Part shown: positions 1 through 11,640 of the stretch, in pieces | Layout of the letters: every line of letters begins with the position of its first letter | Numbering within the stretch: the stretch's first letter is position 1 | Assembly (NCBI GenBank): GCA_036023115.1 | Contig: JAYKKT010000041.1 | Coordinates: 2,384,501 to 2,448,500 of the forward strand | DNA length: 64,000 bases | Origin: Brasenia schreberi | Lineage: Eukaryota > Streptophyta > Magnoliopsida > Nymphaeales > Cabombaceae | Reading direction: 5' to 3' | The notes under the pieces: generated by a model | The model's input: only the letters and a program-made list of their open reading frames with translations | The model's database searches: none | What the model was told of the DNA's origin: nothing | Position numbers and translations under genes: made by a program

Positions 1-170
1 CTTACGTTTCACTGTATTCGAGCTCTGCAATGCGTTGCTAAGAGGGAATGCCCTAATGCAATGCAATGCTTATAATTTGTATAATCCATGATATAAAAAT
101 CATACAAAGTTTTACGCTAGCTGTCGGAAGCCTAACGCAACCCTCCTCCTTTATCTGGGCTTGGGACCAA
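1..170 (-). mobile_element. RTE LINE, 5'-end fragment running off the left edge
   Basis: This stretch matches, in the same orientation, the 5' end of the longer RTE at 31345..34488 (compare 34340..34488). Shared landmarks are gcgt(t/c)gctaag, aaagtttta, tgtcggaagcctaac and tttatctgggcttggga. That element lies on the minus strand, so the coding part of this copy would lie to the left of the window. No ORF of the element is left inside the window. Confidence 0.7.
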
Positions 171-490
171 CCATGTAAGAGTGATCCCTTACATGGGTGA
201 AGTTAAATATCCATGTAAAAATTCTAGATCTGCCACTGACTGGCAAGACCCTTAAAATATCCATGTATATTTCCACCCAGTCAGTGATAGAAAGAAAGAT
301 TAAGTATTCTACGATTAGACTTGTTTTTGACAACAAAATGAGCGAGCACGACCACAAAATGAAACTGCTAAAGATTTCATATACAATACGGAAACTTGAC
401 ATACGCACAACCCGAAAGCTCTTCTTTCTTAGTACCAATAATTTCCAAAAAGTCCACATGTTTGGGTTGACCTGCATTTAACATGAGGAT
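171..490. other. Non-coding stretch with half of a CAGTGGCGGATCT-type element
   Basis: No convincing gene. At about 224..238 the sequence reads ctagatctgccactg, the right-hand terminus of the short inverted-repeat elements found at 1366..1609 and 4573..4731. The left half is missing, apparently lost where the RTE fragment abuts. The two overlapping ORFs of about 100 codons here have no recognisable domain. Confidence 0.4.
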
Positions 491-919
491 TAGACATGAC
501 CAGTTCCAAACCGGCTTGGTGGTTTCAACAGAAACGAAATCGGGTCAAGAACCAGGTAGAACTATTGAAACCGAACCTGGAACCGGGGAACACCAATCTT
601 AGTTCTAGTTCCACCTTTCATGAAACCGAAACCGATGCAGAACTGGTTCCAGAAAATTTAAAACATTTGGTCTCCAGTTTAGTTCTAGTTCCACCTTTCA
701 TGAAACCCGAATCAGTGCAGAACTGGAACTGACAGTTTCAAACCTCAGGTTTTGAAAATTTTAAAACAATTTTCTACAAAATCCAAATTTTAATGTTTTA
801 TCCAGTTCTGAGCGATTTAAGATTCAAACCGACAGTTTCGAAACTATTAACCAAACCCCGCTCCAAGTCAATTCGGTTACGGTTTGAGATTCTGGAGTAA
901 CTGGAACGAGGCATGTCTA
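491..919. mobile_element. Non-autonomous TIR element, TAGACATG family, copy 1
   Basis: The element starts tagacatgaccagttcc and ends ggaacgaggcatgtcta, which are imperfect inverted repeats. The body is full of GGTTCC/GGAACC and AAACCG motifs, including two copies of a segment reading ttccacctttcatgaaac at about 610 and 690. Flanks read catgaggat on the left and catgagat on the right, a possible 8-9 bp target duplication with one indel. No transposase is encoded. Related copies are at 4898, 11813, 20591, 30548, 47559 and 56700. Confidence 0.6.
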
Positions 920-1365
920 CATGAGATGACACGACACAAGAACGACCATGAACACGAAATTGTCACCTTTAATATCAAGTACAGTTTACTGCTTGGGAAC
1001 AAAACAAAAAGCGTTCCAGTTAACCATGTCGTACCTCATGACCCGGATTCCGATCGTCATAGAGAAGCCTGGAGTTTCTTCGACCAAACCTGTATTTGGA
1101 GAGAGATGCATAAAGGGTTTCAATAGAACTATAATTGAAAGGCTCATTCTTAGTTGCTCTAAGAATAGGAACACTTCCTCTTGGGCAGCTTCCAGGTTCC
1201 AACCCGATTTTCGGGGCCTTGAAACGTCTTCATGCATTGATTGCTTTCATTAGCGACAGTGAATAGTCTGGAGGACCTAACTGTGACATGATACATAGCA
1301 ACAGCACAATTAGTTCAGACTTTTATCTCAATAATCAGAGGGGTGCGCATGGTTGTGTGCTTAAC
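920..1365. other. No gene seen
   Basis: About 450 bases with several short overlapping ORFs on both strands but no recognisable protein, RNA or repeat terminus. Confidence 0.4.
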
Positions 1366-1469
1366 CAGTGGTGGATCTACGTCGAGGCAAAGTCGGGTGG
1401 CCTCCCCACTTGAAATTGGAAAAGTCAATGAAAAGAAAAGTTTACATGACATGATTGAAACCATGGCTA

Positions 1470-1542
<73 letters not shown>

Positions 1543-1609
1543 CACCCCACCCTACATTGTTGAAGAGACATTAAACCCCACCTCACATAAAATTCTAGAT
1601 CCGCCACTG
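1366..1609. mobile_element. Short TIR element (CAGTGGYGGATCTA ends) with internal (TA)n
   Basis: Starts cagtggtggatctac and ends tagatccgccactg, a near-perfect inverted repeat. The same termini bound the element at 4573..4731, which has an 8-bp target duplication typical of hAT elements. No clear duplication flanks this copy. About 67 bp of pure (TA)n sits inside it at 1475..1541. Confidence 0.55.
1475..1541. repeat. (TA)n microsatellite
   Basis: Uninterrupted alternating TA of about 33 units. ORFs reading Ile-Tyr repeats through it are artefacts. Confidence 0.95.
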
Positions 1610-1842
1610 GGAGTAACCCTTTTGGTGATTAGAACCCGTGATCTTTTATTAACCTCAAATAAAAATGAAAACTACTTTGAGTTGTAGAGAGAGATGAATA
1701 AGCCACACAATTTTCTTAATTATCAGATGGTAATTCACACTTAACATGTTTTGAGTTTGAATCTTAAACCATTCATGCATGTTTTGAATTGGATGGTTAA
1801 TGTTTGAACCCTACTATGTAGTGCAGTTAGCCTACACCATGT

Positions 1843-1845
<3 letters not shown>

Positions 1846-1934
<89 letters not shown>
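1846..1934. repeat. Compound (TA)n-(GA)n microsatellite
   Basis: A TA tract to about 1904, broken twice by TTA, followed by about 15 GA units. Flanking AT-rich DNA contains decayed foldback-type motifs (see 7555 and 18587). Confidence 0.95.
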
Positions 1935-1938
<4 letters not shown>

Positions 1939-2234
1939 TTGCTCAATTCCCTTCCATACTTAAATCTTATCAAACATTTTCACCATTTTATTATGCCATG
2001 GAGATTTGAATTCAAAAGCAACATTATACCATTGAACTTTACGCACTCACATTTAATGCACAATAATGCACCCATCTTTTTGGATCCAATGTGTACTACT
2101 GATCGCTTGAATTAGACGGTAGAGATATTAGAACAGATTTAAGCACGGATTAGATCGAGAATGTATCATTATATATATATATTAGCCACCGGATTGAGAA
2201 TATGTGCTCCCAAATCCTAGCCACCGGATTGCTT
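1935..2234. other. AT-rich non-coding DNA
   Basis: No gene. The text around 2040..2150 (anti-parallel phrases such as acatttaatgc and agattta) resembles decayed foldback elements. A short (TA)n lies at 2170..2182. Confidence 0.3.
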
Positions 2235-2336
2235 TTAATGGACGATGATCAGGAACGGCGTTAACAAAGCATCGTTCTTGTCAAATTGGGGGTTCTACCA
2301 TGCGATAAGGACTGTGCCGTTCCAATCGTCTATTAA
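2235..2336. repeat. Imperfect hairpin, about 102 bp
   Basis: The left arm ttaatggacgatgatcagg followed by aacggc pairs with the right arm gccgttccaatcgtctattaa (reverse complement ttaatagacgattggaacggc). The ends are TTAA-like. The structure could be a small MITE; no second copy is seen in the window. Confidence 0.45.
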
Positions 2337-3640
2337 GGCCAACCTGATAGTGATCCTTCGAGAGTATGTACTCTCAGATAACTCTATCATCTCTCTCTCT
2401 GAGAGAGATGAAAACAAATAGGGCTGGCGAAATTGCGTATACCTTGACAATGTGGTTGATGCAGCGCAGGTTGGCTTTGAGCGTCTACACACTACATCTC
2501 CGTCTGAAAATAAAAGAGCAGTCATAAAGTCAAGATAGTCACCACAAGCGAATGCGATTGGTGATCACGCGAACAATTCAGACATGTAGTTGGTATAGAT
2601 GTCCAGGAAATCTTTTAATCAAAGCTAATATTTAGTGAAATTAGTCAAAATAAAAATAAAAAAGTATGCATGTATATATACATATATATGTTTTATCAAG
2701 TGTAAGTGATTGGTAAAAATATATACAATTTCAAATGTTCAAAAAGAGTGATCACTTGCTGTTATATATGGCATGCTTACATGTTTACATTCTAAAGCTA
2801 TCAACTGTTGGAGTATGTGAAGCCCAAGACTTAGATGGTACCTCATCCTAATAGATTCTCTTTTATAATTTTCTCAATTTTGGAGACATGACTGTTTATA
2901 TATACAGAGAAGTTTTGATTTTGAATTTAAGAATGAAACAATAGAAATTATGCAATCTTATAAACGAAAATGGATTATCATAAATTTTGTCTTGTGTCTC
3001 GTGTTTGCAAATTTTCTCCGTGGAGACGATGGACGTCACACAAGAACAAGGATTCCCCTCCATCTCTGAACACGTAAAATCTCGTCTTGTGGGTTGTTTA
3101 TGATTCTGATATTTCTTCTGTATTCTGTATAGTGAGGTTTATATGCTTCGTATGTTGGTAAGTATGCAACTAGTCTGTGTGCGTCTCTCTCCCCTCTCTC
3201 TCCCTCACACACAGAGATTCTTCTAGTCTTAAGTTCTAGGGATATGATCTTTATGAGTTTAGTTTTTGGAAAAGCATGTTTTTAGAGAAGCCGGTAAATC
3301 TATCGGAAGGACTCCAAATTAGAGTAGCAAATCACCACAATCGTGCGGACCGGCGGCACATCCGGGTAGTATTTTCTCCTGGAATCATCTCTCCCTCCTT
3401 CGCATTGTAAACCAGAACTCAGAACCCGAATTATAGTGCATACTACGATGAAACCAGCTTGGGAAGTCATATGATATGCTTCAAGTAGACGTTCAGCCGG
3501 ATATTAGTTTACTGGAACACATGAAGGTGAAATGAAAAACATGAAGATAATGCAAGGGCAAGGATTCTGCAAGAAATCATATGGTGTAGAAGGCCTTTCT
3601 CTGCGGTTGTAGAAAGTAATGCTATGCCTGTGTGTATGAG
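2337..3640. other. No gene seen
   Basis: AT-rich sequence with short CT tracts (2389..2408, 3184..3212) and no ORF with a recognisable domain. A small palindrome cgagagtatgtactctc lies at about 2358..2374. Confidence 0.4.
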
Positions 3641-3775
3641 AGAGAGAGAGAGGGTGTGTGTTTTCATATGGAAGGGATGTCTGACTCTCATGTGGCAGGA
3701 GATGGGTTCGATTCCACGGAGTGCATGCATGGTATGTTGTCTCATTACAACCAAAAGAAAAAGAAAAGAAAAGTT
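3641..3775 (+). mobile_element. tRNA-derived SINE-like sequence
   Basis: A box-B-like motif gggttcgattccacgg at about 3704 is followed by gcatgcat and an A-rich tail (aaccaaaagaaaaagaaaag). The layout agrees with the SINE group at 21770 and 57720. Box A is poorly preserved. Confidence 0.4.
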
Positions 3776-4572
3776 TGATTTCGTTATGCTCGTGTCCAAT
3801 CAAATCTTCACACGGTTATAATGTACATAGATGCGACCTGCATACTTAATATGGAAACAACTTTTGAATCATTTAATTAAATTGTTTAAATGGGATATTA
3901 AGGATGAATTATACACCATATTTAATTATATTTCTCTATCCAAGAATCACAATCCAAGTTTTTCGCATAAGTTTGCTTTTGGTGCACATAAACCACCTTT
4001 TCTCTCTCTAGCTCTTTCCCGCACACACATCCATTCACACACGCACACACATACAGGTTATAAAGCATCATGTCCAGGTTTATATCCTAAATATATACAT
4101 AGACATCGGTTTGAAACCGGCCCCACAGTTTGATCGAGAATCTCACTGTCGCAAAAGAAACTGGTCGAATCGGCACAGGAACCGAGGACCTCCGGTTCGG
4201 TTATAGTTCATCGTGTATAAAAACTAAACTAGAACCAAAACTGGGAGTTCTAAAATACCTTTAAATAGGTTTTATATATTTTTTCCTACACCTTTTGACA
4301 CAAAGTGATCGATAGCTCAATGGTAGAGAGTGCCCTACCAGTAATGGGATCAAGAATTATAAATTAACATTTAAATCGAGAAATTAATAGTTGACATATT
4401 CATTCATCCTACTCTGGCCAATTCAGCCCATTGGAATCAGAAACATCTTGAGCTTTTAATGTATTTTCCACTAAGAGACGAAGGGTTTCATTTGAGAAAG
4501 CTCTCTTATTTACTCTAACTGCGTTGATTCGATCTGCATATATTTGGTGAGATCAATTATCGTAGCACTGGT
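3776..4572. other. Non-coding stretch with repeat fragments
   Basis: No gene. A CA-rich tract lies at 4022..4056. A fragment of the GGTTCC-rich family lies at about 4110..4255. At 4305..4350 a tRNA-like phrase gctcaatggtagagagtgcc resembles box A, but no cloverleaf can be completed. Confidence 0.35.
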
Positions 4573-4731
4573 CAGTGATGGATCTAGAAATTGGCATTCG
4601 GCGGGGTGAAACTGTTTAAGGTGAGGCCAAGTATGTATCATAACCAACAAACGAACCCTGGAGATCTATTGGCACTTCAAATTTCAGGTGGGGCGGCCGC
4701 TGCACCTTACCTCCATGTAGATCCGCCACTG
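4573..4731. mobile_element. 159-bp hAT-like MITE with 8-bp target duplication
   Basis: The termini are cagtgatggatctag and gtagatccgccactg, inverted repeats of each other with few mismatches. The flanks are gcactggt (4565..4572) and gcactgat (4732..4739), an 8-bp duplication with one mismatch. An 8-bp duplication is the hAT hallmark. No coding capacity. Confidence 0.7.
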
Positions 4732-4897
4732 GCACTGATCTTAACAGTTCAATTATTCTTAATGCATATATTGAAACTGGGTGAATGATCAAGTACAGCA
4801 GTAAGCTGAAATTCTAGATATATGAGTTTTAGCTTAATATTTCTCTCTAGAGAAATAAATTTATTTATTTAAAGATGAAAAATATAATATTTGATCT

Positions 4898-5168
4898 CAG
4901 CTGGTTCAGTTATAGCCGAAAACCACTTGGTCCGGTTCTGGTTTCACGTTTTATAAAACCAGAACCGTTAGTTTTGGTTTTCTTTTTACTTTTCCTATAA
5001 ATTTTATATTTTAATAAATTTACGGGTTTCAGGTTGTTCTGGACTGAAACCAAAACTGAAATCTGGAGTCACCCTAGAACTGGTGGTTCTGAAACCGTAA
5101 CTGGAATAGGCCTCAAACTGGTTCAGTTATGGTTACAGGTTCTGAGGTAACTGGAACCAGACATGTCT
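4898..5168. mobile_element. TAGACATG-family TIR element, copy 2 (left end eroded)
   Basis: The right end reads ggaaccagacatgtct, and the body carries ggtccggttctggttt, ttttataaaaccagaacc and ggttacaggttctg, phrases shared with other family copies. The left terminus is not intact; similarity begins near 4898. Confidence 0.5.
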
Positions 5169-5171
5169 GTC

Positions 5172-5212
5172 AAGCTCATGGCCTTCAACTTGTGAGTCAA
5201 ACCCCTAGTAAA
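5172..5212 (-). mobile_element. SINE fragment, GGCTAGGGGGTCGACTC family
   Basis: On the minus strand it reads ctaggggtttgactcacaag then ttgaaggccatgagctt, matching the tRNA-like head of SINEs at 20757 and 47137. Confidence 0.5.
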
Positions 5213-5282
5213 GTGTACTGTTGCTCGTTGTGCAACTCTCATGATCACATTGTCAACAGTGATTCAGACCATTTCAATAGTT

Positions 5283-5352
5283 AAATTGGCTAGAGGGTCG
5301 ACTCACAAGGAAGGTCGCGAGTTCAATGGGGCATGCATCCGGTCTAGGCCTC
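5283..5352 (+). mobile_element. SINE, GGCTAGGGGGTCGACTC family
   Basis: Contains ggctagagggtcgactcac followed by gcgagttcaatgg (box-B-like) and gggcatgcatcc. It is followed after a few bases by the RTE end at 5360. Related heads lie at 20757, 21238, 22853 and 47137. Confidence 0.55.
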
Positions 5353-5359
5353 TTGTCTT

Positions 5360-5553
5360 ACAACAACAACAACTAAGCCTTTTTTTCATACTAGACGGGG
5401 TTGGCTACATGGATTCTTTGTTTCCGCATAGACCTATCATTGTCATGTTAGCAGTTAACTCACAATAAGCTAGATCGTTTTTTATTGTTTCTTTTCAACA
5501 CTTTTGTAGTCGTCCTCTACCTCTTTTAATACTTTCAAAATCTAGTTTTGAAA
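5360..5553 (-). mobile_element. RTE LINE, truncated 3' end
   Basis: On the minus strand this is the 3' end of the plant RTE family: it ends with the tail (+ strand acaacaacaacaactaagcc) after cccatactagacgggg-like text. It matches the 3' ends at 31345, 52778 and, on the other strand, 8603..8976. The copy is 5'-truncated near 5553. Confidence 0.8.
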
Positions 5554-6627
5554 GTATTATTGTCGATGGTAGGAATGGTAATATTGGTTGACTTTGAGGA
5601 AACCTGACCCGATCCAACTTGACTTTGGGAGGGTATTATCTAATTTGACAGGGTTCAACTATGTATATATATACATATATGTATTCAAATTTTGAACCAC
5701 GTAATCTTCAAAATATTCAGATATTCTGATTTAATTTACAAATGATTCATTTTAATTGTAAGAATTTTATTAGACTTGAAATTGGGGCATAGGCACTTCG
5801 TACGCATTCCATTATCCATATGAGGGAACAACCCGATTGTACTTATCCCCAAAGTAACGGGATTATAGAGAAAATTTGAGGTTCGGGTATGAGATCGGGT
5901 ATTTGTGAATCCGTCCTAGAGCCACACACTCTATGATTAGATGGTTGAAATTTACAAGGATACGACAATTATATACCATTCATTCTACATAGGAGGGGCA
6001 CACATAAATATAAGAAAGCTAGATCTTGCAACCTCCAATATGTCCATACTGATAAATTCACTTTATTTTTCAAGTGCATTTGTGTAATAAGGTTTTCTTT
6101 ATACTTTTACAAACCCTCTTTTCACTTTTTAAATGATTCTCATGCTTAAAAAAATGCATGAGTATATATATGCCGAAAGATACATAAAAACAAAATTTAT
6201 ACATGTGTGTGTATATATATGTGTGTATATGTAGATATGAATGTGTGTGTGAACAAAAGTGAGAGGAACAAAAATCAATCTTAGGATATCTTTACATCAA
6301 ATTGAACATTTCTATCATCTACTGAAATTCGTATACACCTTGCCAAAATAGTAGCTAAAGCATCTAATGCTATAAAGATGTGTAATGCTTACCACCGTGA
6401 TTTTGCCTTTTACATGGTACCACATATTCAATTCCCTGGCTGCAAGTTGGTAAACAGAACCAAAAGAAAATGCTCATTATTACAGTATTTGATTCCATAG
6501 GAATTCTACTAGCAGGTTCACACTATCATGCATGAAAAGAGAAGAGAACGCTTGCTTATAAATTCTCGGAACTAGGATTGCTATCAGTGTGACTCAACCA
6601 AGGACATTATTTGGCTTGTCCCTGCAG
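5554..6627. other. AT-rich non-coding DNA
   Basis: No gene recognised. A degenerate TG/TA tract lies at about 6200..6250. The last part (6500..6627) could be intron sequence ahead of the exon starting at 6628; it ends in a good acceptor, ttgtccctgcag. Confidence 0.4.
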
Positions 6628-7885
<1,258 letters not shown>

Positions 7886-8214
7886 AAGAACACGAATCTT
7901 CTAAGCTCAAGGTTGGTCACCATGCAGCTCCGCATATGTAGCTGATCTACTTCAGTCTCTATGAATAATAATCGAAGGGTTATCTAGTTTATGTGTTGCT
8001 AAGTACATTCTCTGCCAGTGTGAATTTCCTAATCCAGGCTATATCTACGTTACTTCTTTCACAGCAAAATAGTGTGATACAAGGATCGAAATCCAACACT
8101 AAGAATTTGGCCAAGAACCATAGGGATGTATGGAGATTTCATGATTTGCAGTCATGAAATAATGAAGAGCTGAATTGGTTTAACACTCAATGATATGATA
8201 GTAATAGACACATC
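7886..8214. other. Probable 3' flank of the 6628..7885 gene
   Basis: No other gene. If the exon ending at 7885 is real, this would contain its 3' UTR; an aataataatcg phrase lies near 7965. Nothing else is recognised. Confidence 0.3.
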
Positions 8215-8395
8215 TAGGGGTGTTCAAGAAACCGCTGGAACTGAACCAAACTGGTGGTATGGTTGAGTTCTACATGTCAAACGATTTAGTTTGGTTCAGT
8301 TTTGACACGAGAAATAATTGGTGATTTGGTTCACGGTTTCAATGTAGGAACTGAGCCATGAGAACCAAACAGAACCGCTAGGTAAAGCTTTTGAG
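8215..8395. repeat. GGTTC-rich dispersed repeat (AGGGGTGT end)
   Basis: Begins near aggggtgttcaagaaaccg and is packed with aactgaaccaaac, ggtttggttca and gaaccaaacagaacc. A relative lies at 8977..9185, beginning taagggtgtcagcc. It may be a hAT-type MITE, but the right terminus is not clear. Confidence 0.35.
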
Positions 8396-8583
8396 GAAGG
8401 AAAGTTTTAGTACTGTACTGAGGAGGCAGGTGGGGATCCATGGTGACCATAAAATGGGTGGTAAGGGTTTGAACAAAACATACCTTTCTTAGACTTGTGC
8501 TTAAGATCGAGTGGAGTATCCATTGTTATGAGATTAATATCTAATAGTGATCATTGATCGATATTAACTTGATTTATTTTCCA

Positions 8584-8602
8584 GTAAGGGTGTCAGTCAA
8601 CC
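8584..8602 (+). repeat. Target-site duplication, left copy
   Basis: The sequence gtaagggtgtcagtcaacc is repeated at 8977..8995 with one change (t to c). The two copies bracket the RTE insertion. Confidence 0.8.
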
Positions 8603-8976
8603 TTACTGGAAAATGAAGATGTTGAGATGGATGAGTGTTCATACAAGAAAAGACCGTATACATAATGAGGTTATTAGAAACAAATTAGGAGTGGCACCAA
8701 TAGAGGATAAAATGAGAGAACATCGATAAGATGGTTTAGACATATAGAAAGAAGATCAAAAGAAGAACCTTTAAGAAGGTTAGAAAAACTAAATTTGAAA
8801 AGTATTAACAGAGGTAGAGGACGATCACAAAAGTGTTGGAAAGAAACAATAAAGAATGATCTAGCTTATTGGGAGTTAACTGCTAACATGGCACACGATA
8901 GGGAACTGTGGAAACAAAAAATCCAAGTAGCCGACCCCGTCTAGTATGGGAAAAGGCTTAGTTGTAGTTGTTGTTT
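8603..8976 (+). mobile_element. RTE LINE, 5'-truncated insertion with target duplication
   Basis: This is the 3' terminal 374 bases of a plant RTE on the plus strand. The decayed C-terminal reading (KMLRWMSVHTRKDRIHN, then EEPLRRLEKLN, then GRGRSQKCWKETI, then ELWKQKIQVADPV) is characteristic of the family. It ends cgtctagtatgggaaaaggc followed by a TTG-rich tail. The 19-bp direct repeats (8584..8602, 8977..8995) are its target duplication. The insertion landed in a GGTTC-rich repeat beginning taagggtgtcagcc. Confidence 0.85.
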
Positions 8977-8995
8977 GTAAGGGTGTCAGCCAACC
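8977..8995 (+). repeat. Target-site duplication, right copy
   Basis: gtaagggtgtcagccaacc, matching 8584..8602 at 18 of 19 positions, directly after the RTE tail. Confidence 0.8.
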
Positions 8996-9185
8996 AAATC
9001 CTAAAAAGTAGAACTGTGGTTTAGAACCGAATTGGAACTGTCGATCCAGTCTGATTCGGTTAAGTTTCAACCGTGCCACGGTTTGGTTCAGTTCTCAAAA
9101 TACCAGGATCTGTAAGTAGAGGTTTGGTTCAAGGTTGAGACTAGAACCAAACCAAACTCAACCGGTATCGCCCTCTCATGTTAGG

Positions 9186-9907
9186 GGGACACCAAAATTG
9201 ACACTTATTTGTTTTGATAGCAAGAAAAATTGGTACCACATTGAAGAAAGTTAAATGTGGGACACATTTTTTTAAATGCTTTTCATGAGAACCTTACGAA
9301 ATGTCATATGAAAAAATGCTAAAGATACCTCGCTCAATCTGATCAATGATATGTTATATATATCATCTGATGTAAGTAAGGGCAGGTGCCCATTCTGATG
9401 CCCAAATCCTCCTGCCATCAAAGCATCCGGTTAAGGAAAATGAGTGTCAAAACAGACTCAAAGGAGAACATATCAAAGAATACCAATCCTGTCAAAACAT
9501 TGAAGAGTTGAACAAGCATGCAGTCAAACGAAGAACAACAAAGGCCAATATCCAGCAAATACTAATTTTCAACCAAGTATCAATCCATCAGAGTTCTTGC
9601 CAGAGAAGTATCGAGATTATACACACAAAATAACATGTTAATGGTGAGTGTTCTTATAAAACAAAAAACCCATCATGAAGCTGCCAGGAAGTTGAAATAG
9701 TTGACAAAGGCTTCTCAAAATTAATTCCTTCTCCAAATACTTTAAGTGAATTTACATTGATCGCACGATACTAACATATAAAACCTCTTGGGTTCCTCTT
9801 CACGTTCACGTGGAGATATGATCCACCTCATTTAATGGGGTAAAAGAAATGTTAGCACCAAAAATTGGGAAGGGATTAGAGGAGTTACTTTCAAGATTAA
9901 ATGTCCA
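9186..9907. other. No gene seen
   Basis: About 720 bases without a recognisable domain, RNA or repeat terminus. Confidence 0.4.
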
Positions 9908-10886
9908 CTAGATGATGTCGGCTATATGGATTCTTTGTTTCCACAGAGTCTTATCATATGTCATGTTAGTAGTTAACTCAATATAAACTGGATTGTTCTT
10001 TATAGTTTTTTTCCAACACTTTTGTGGTCATCCTCTTCTTCTTTTAATATTTTCAAAATCTAATTTTTCATATCTACCGGAAGCATCTTTTGGTTGTCTT
10101 TCTACGTGTCCAAACCATCTTAAACATTTTTTTCTCATTTTTTCCTCTATTAGTGCTACTCTCAATTGGTTTCAAATAACATCATTATGTATAGGTCTTT
10201 CCTTGTGTGACCAATCATCAATCTCAACATCTTCATTTCTACCACGAACATCTTTTGTACATGTTAATGATTAACTGCCAATACTCATAACTATAAAACA
10301 TAGCAGGTCTAATTATTGCTTCATAATATATATCTTTTAACTTTAATGATATCTTATTATCATACAAAATACTTAATTCTCTTATCCATTTTAACCAATT
10401 GGTATTAATTTTATGTGTAACATCTCCATCAATTCTTTTATCACTTTGAAAAATTGACCTAGGTGTTTAAAACTTTTCTTGTGAGGGATGCAATGTGTGT
10501 CAATCTTAATTTTTATGTCCTCTAAAGTACCCAAATAATAAAACTTACATTTCACATATTTTGTCTTTGTTCTACCAAGTCGGAAGTGTTTACTTTCTAG
10601 TGTTTCTTTTCATAGTTTTAATTTCCAATTAACTTTTTCCATAGATTCATCAACTAACAAAATATCATCTGCAAATAACATACACCAAGTTACTTCATCT
10701 TCAATATGTTTTGTTAACTCATCAATGACCAATATAAATAAACATGGACTTAAAGTTGGTCCTTGATGTAACCCTACTAACTTAAAAACAGTTTGTCATT
10801 GTTTCATGAGTCCTCACACAAGTTTTTGTACCATCGTACATGTCTCTTATAAGATTTATATATGCCAATGGGATATCTCGTAACCT
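9908..10886 (-). pseudogene. RTE LINE fragment: C-terminal half of reverse transcriptase to near the 3' end
   Basis: On the minus strand the sequence reads through part of the RTE reverse transcriptase into the post-RT region. The catalytic block is intact in this copy: [13 protein letters not shown], from about 10690 downwards. Upstream of it (about 10745) is the [17 protein letters not shown] block. Stops and frameshifts interrupt the rest. The extreme 3' tail is missing: the fragment stops at actagatgatgtcggct instead of reaching the (TTG)n. Similarity fades at about 10886. The copy cannot encode a working protein. Confidence 0.8.
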
Positions 10887-11059
10887 AATATTAACTTAAA
10901 ACATTTTGTCATTGGAATTTAACCTGTCAAATATTGTTCGTGACTATATCTTATAGAGACTTATTAATAGAGTTCATGCACCTTCATTTTTCATAATTGA
11001 ATTTGTTTGAATCTAATTGAGATGTTTGTACATGTCCTTTAGATCTTCTTTCTATTTTT

Positions 11060-11640
11060 AATAATGATACAAATGTATTATTTATCTGGTATTTACTATC
11101 TGACTTGTCATTTATTTGTTTATCAAGGTTTAGAAGTAGTTCATGTAATTTTTAATAATTATGTATTGATTATAGTTTTACACATAGTCATCTTGTTTCA
11201 CAAGTAAAAAAAAGAAAGCAATGGAAGTCATGCATCCACCTCTCTTGATGGTAAGTTTTCTAGTCATATTTTGAAATCTAGACTTTGAAAACAACCAAAA
11301 TGTATGTACATGATTGAGTTTGACATATATAATATTACTCATTATAATCTTCGTAACTCTAAAAAAGATGGAGAATGTAGAGAAATTAGATGTTTTAAAA
11401 TGGTAGTGAGATCATCAACTTACTTATCTAATTTTATCTTTAATTGCTAAAGATGTTTTTATTGTTCTAACTTAAATTGTTGATGTGGAGCAAGTATTTA
11501 GTACAATTAGTAACATATTAGGTGAAGAGTACTCTAACTTATAACTCGAGACCTTAGAAGCTAAGGCATGCTTAGATGACTTGACAAGAGTAAGATATCG
11601 AGCACAAGAGGATGAAGAAATGTCGGTTGATACACACACA
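11060..11640 (+). pseudogene. hAT transposase relic, C-terminal dimerisation region
   Basis: In one frame with stops the sequence reads LIAKDVFIVL, stop, IVDVEQVFSTISNILGEEY, SNL, stop, LETLEAKACLDDLT around 11445..11585. This is the hatC dimerisation signature of plant hAT transposases (family pattern: AKDVLxIPVSTVxSExxFSTxxRxLxxxRxxLxxxxLEALxCxxxW). An upstream Trp codon (about 11402) fits the WW motif. The N-terminal half is not recognisable, and the premature stops show it is dead. Confidence 0.7.

Noticed and set aside
496..732. ORFs rich in Pro, Asn, Gly and Trp from GGTTCC repeats (also at 20021, 22067 and 47542)
   Set aside because: They come from alternating GGTTC/GAACC phrases inside the TIR elements and are open by composition.
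1475..1541. Ile-Tyr repeat 'proteins' through (TA)n, here and at 6857, 19239, 34580 and 55134
   Set aside because: Any TA tract is open in several frames; there is no coding evidence on either side.
4305..4350. Possible tRNA gene (gctcaatggtagag)
   Set aside because: Only box A is recognisable; no anticodon arm, box B or acceptor stem can be built, so a SINE fragment is more likely.
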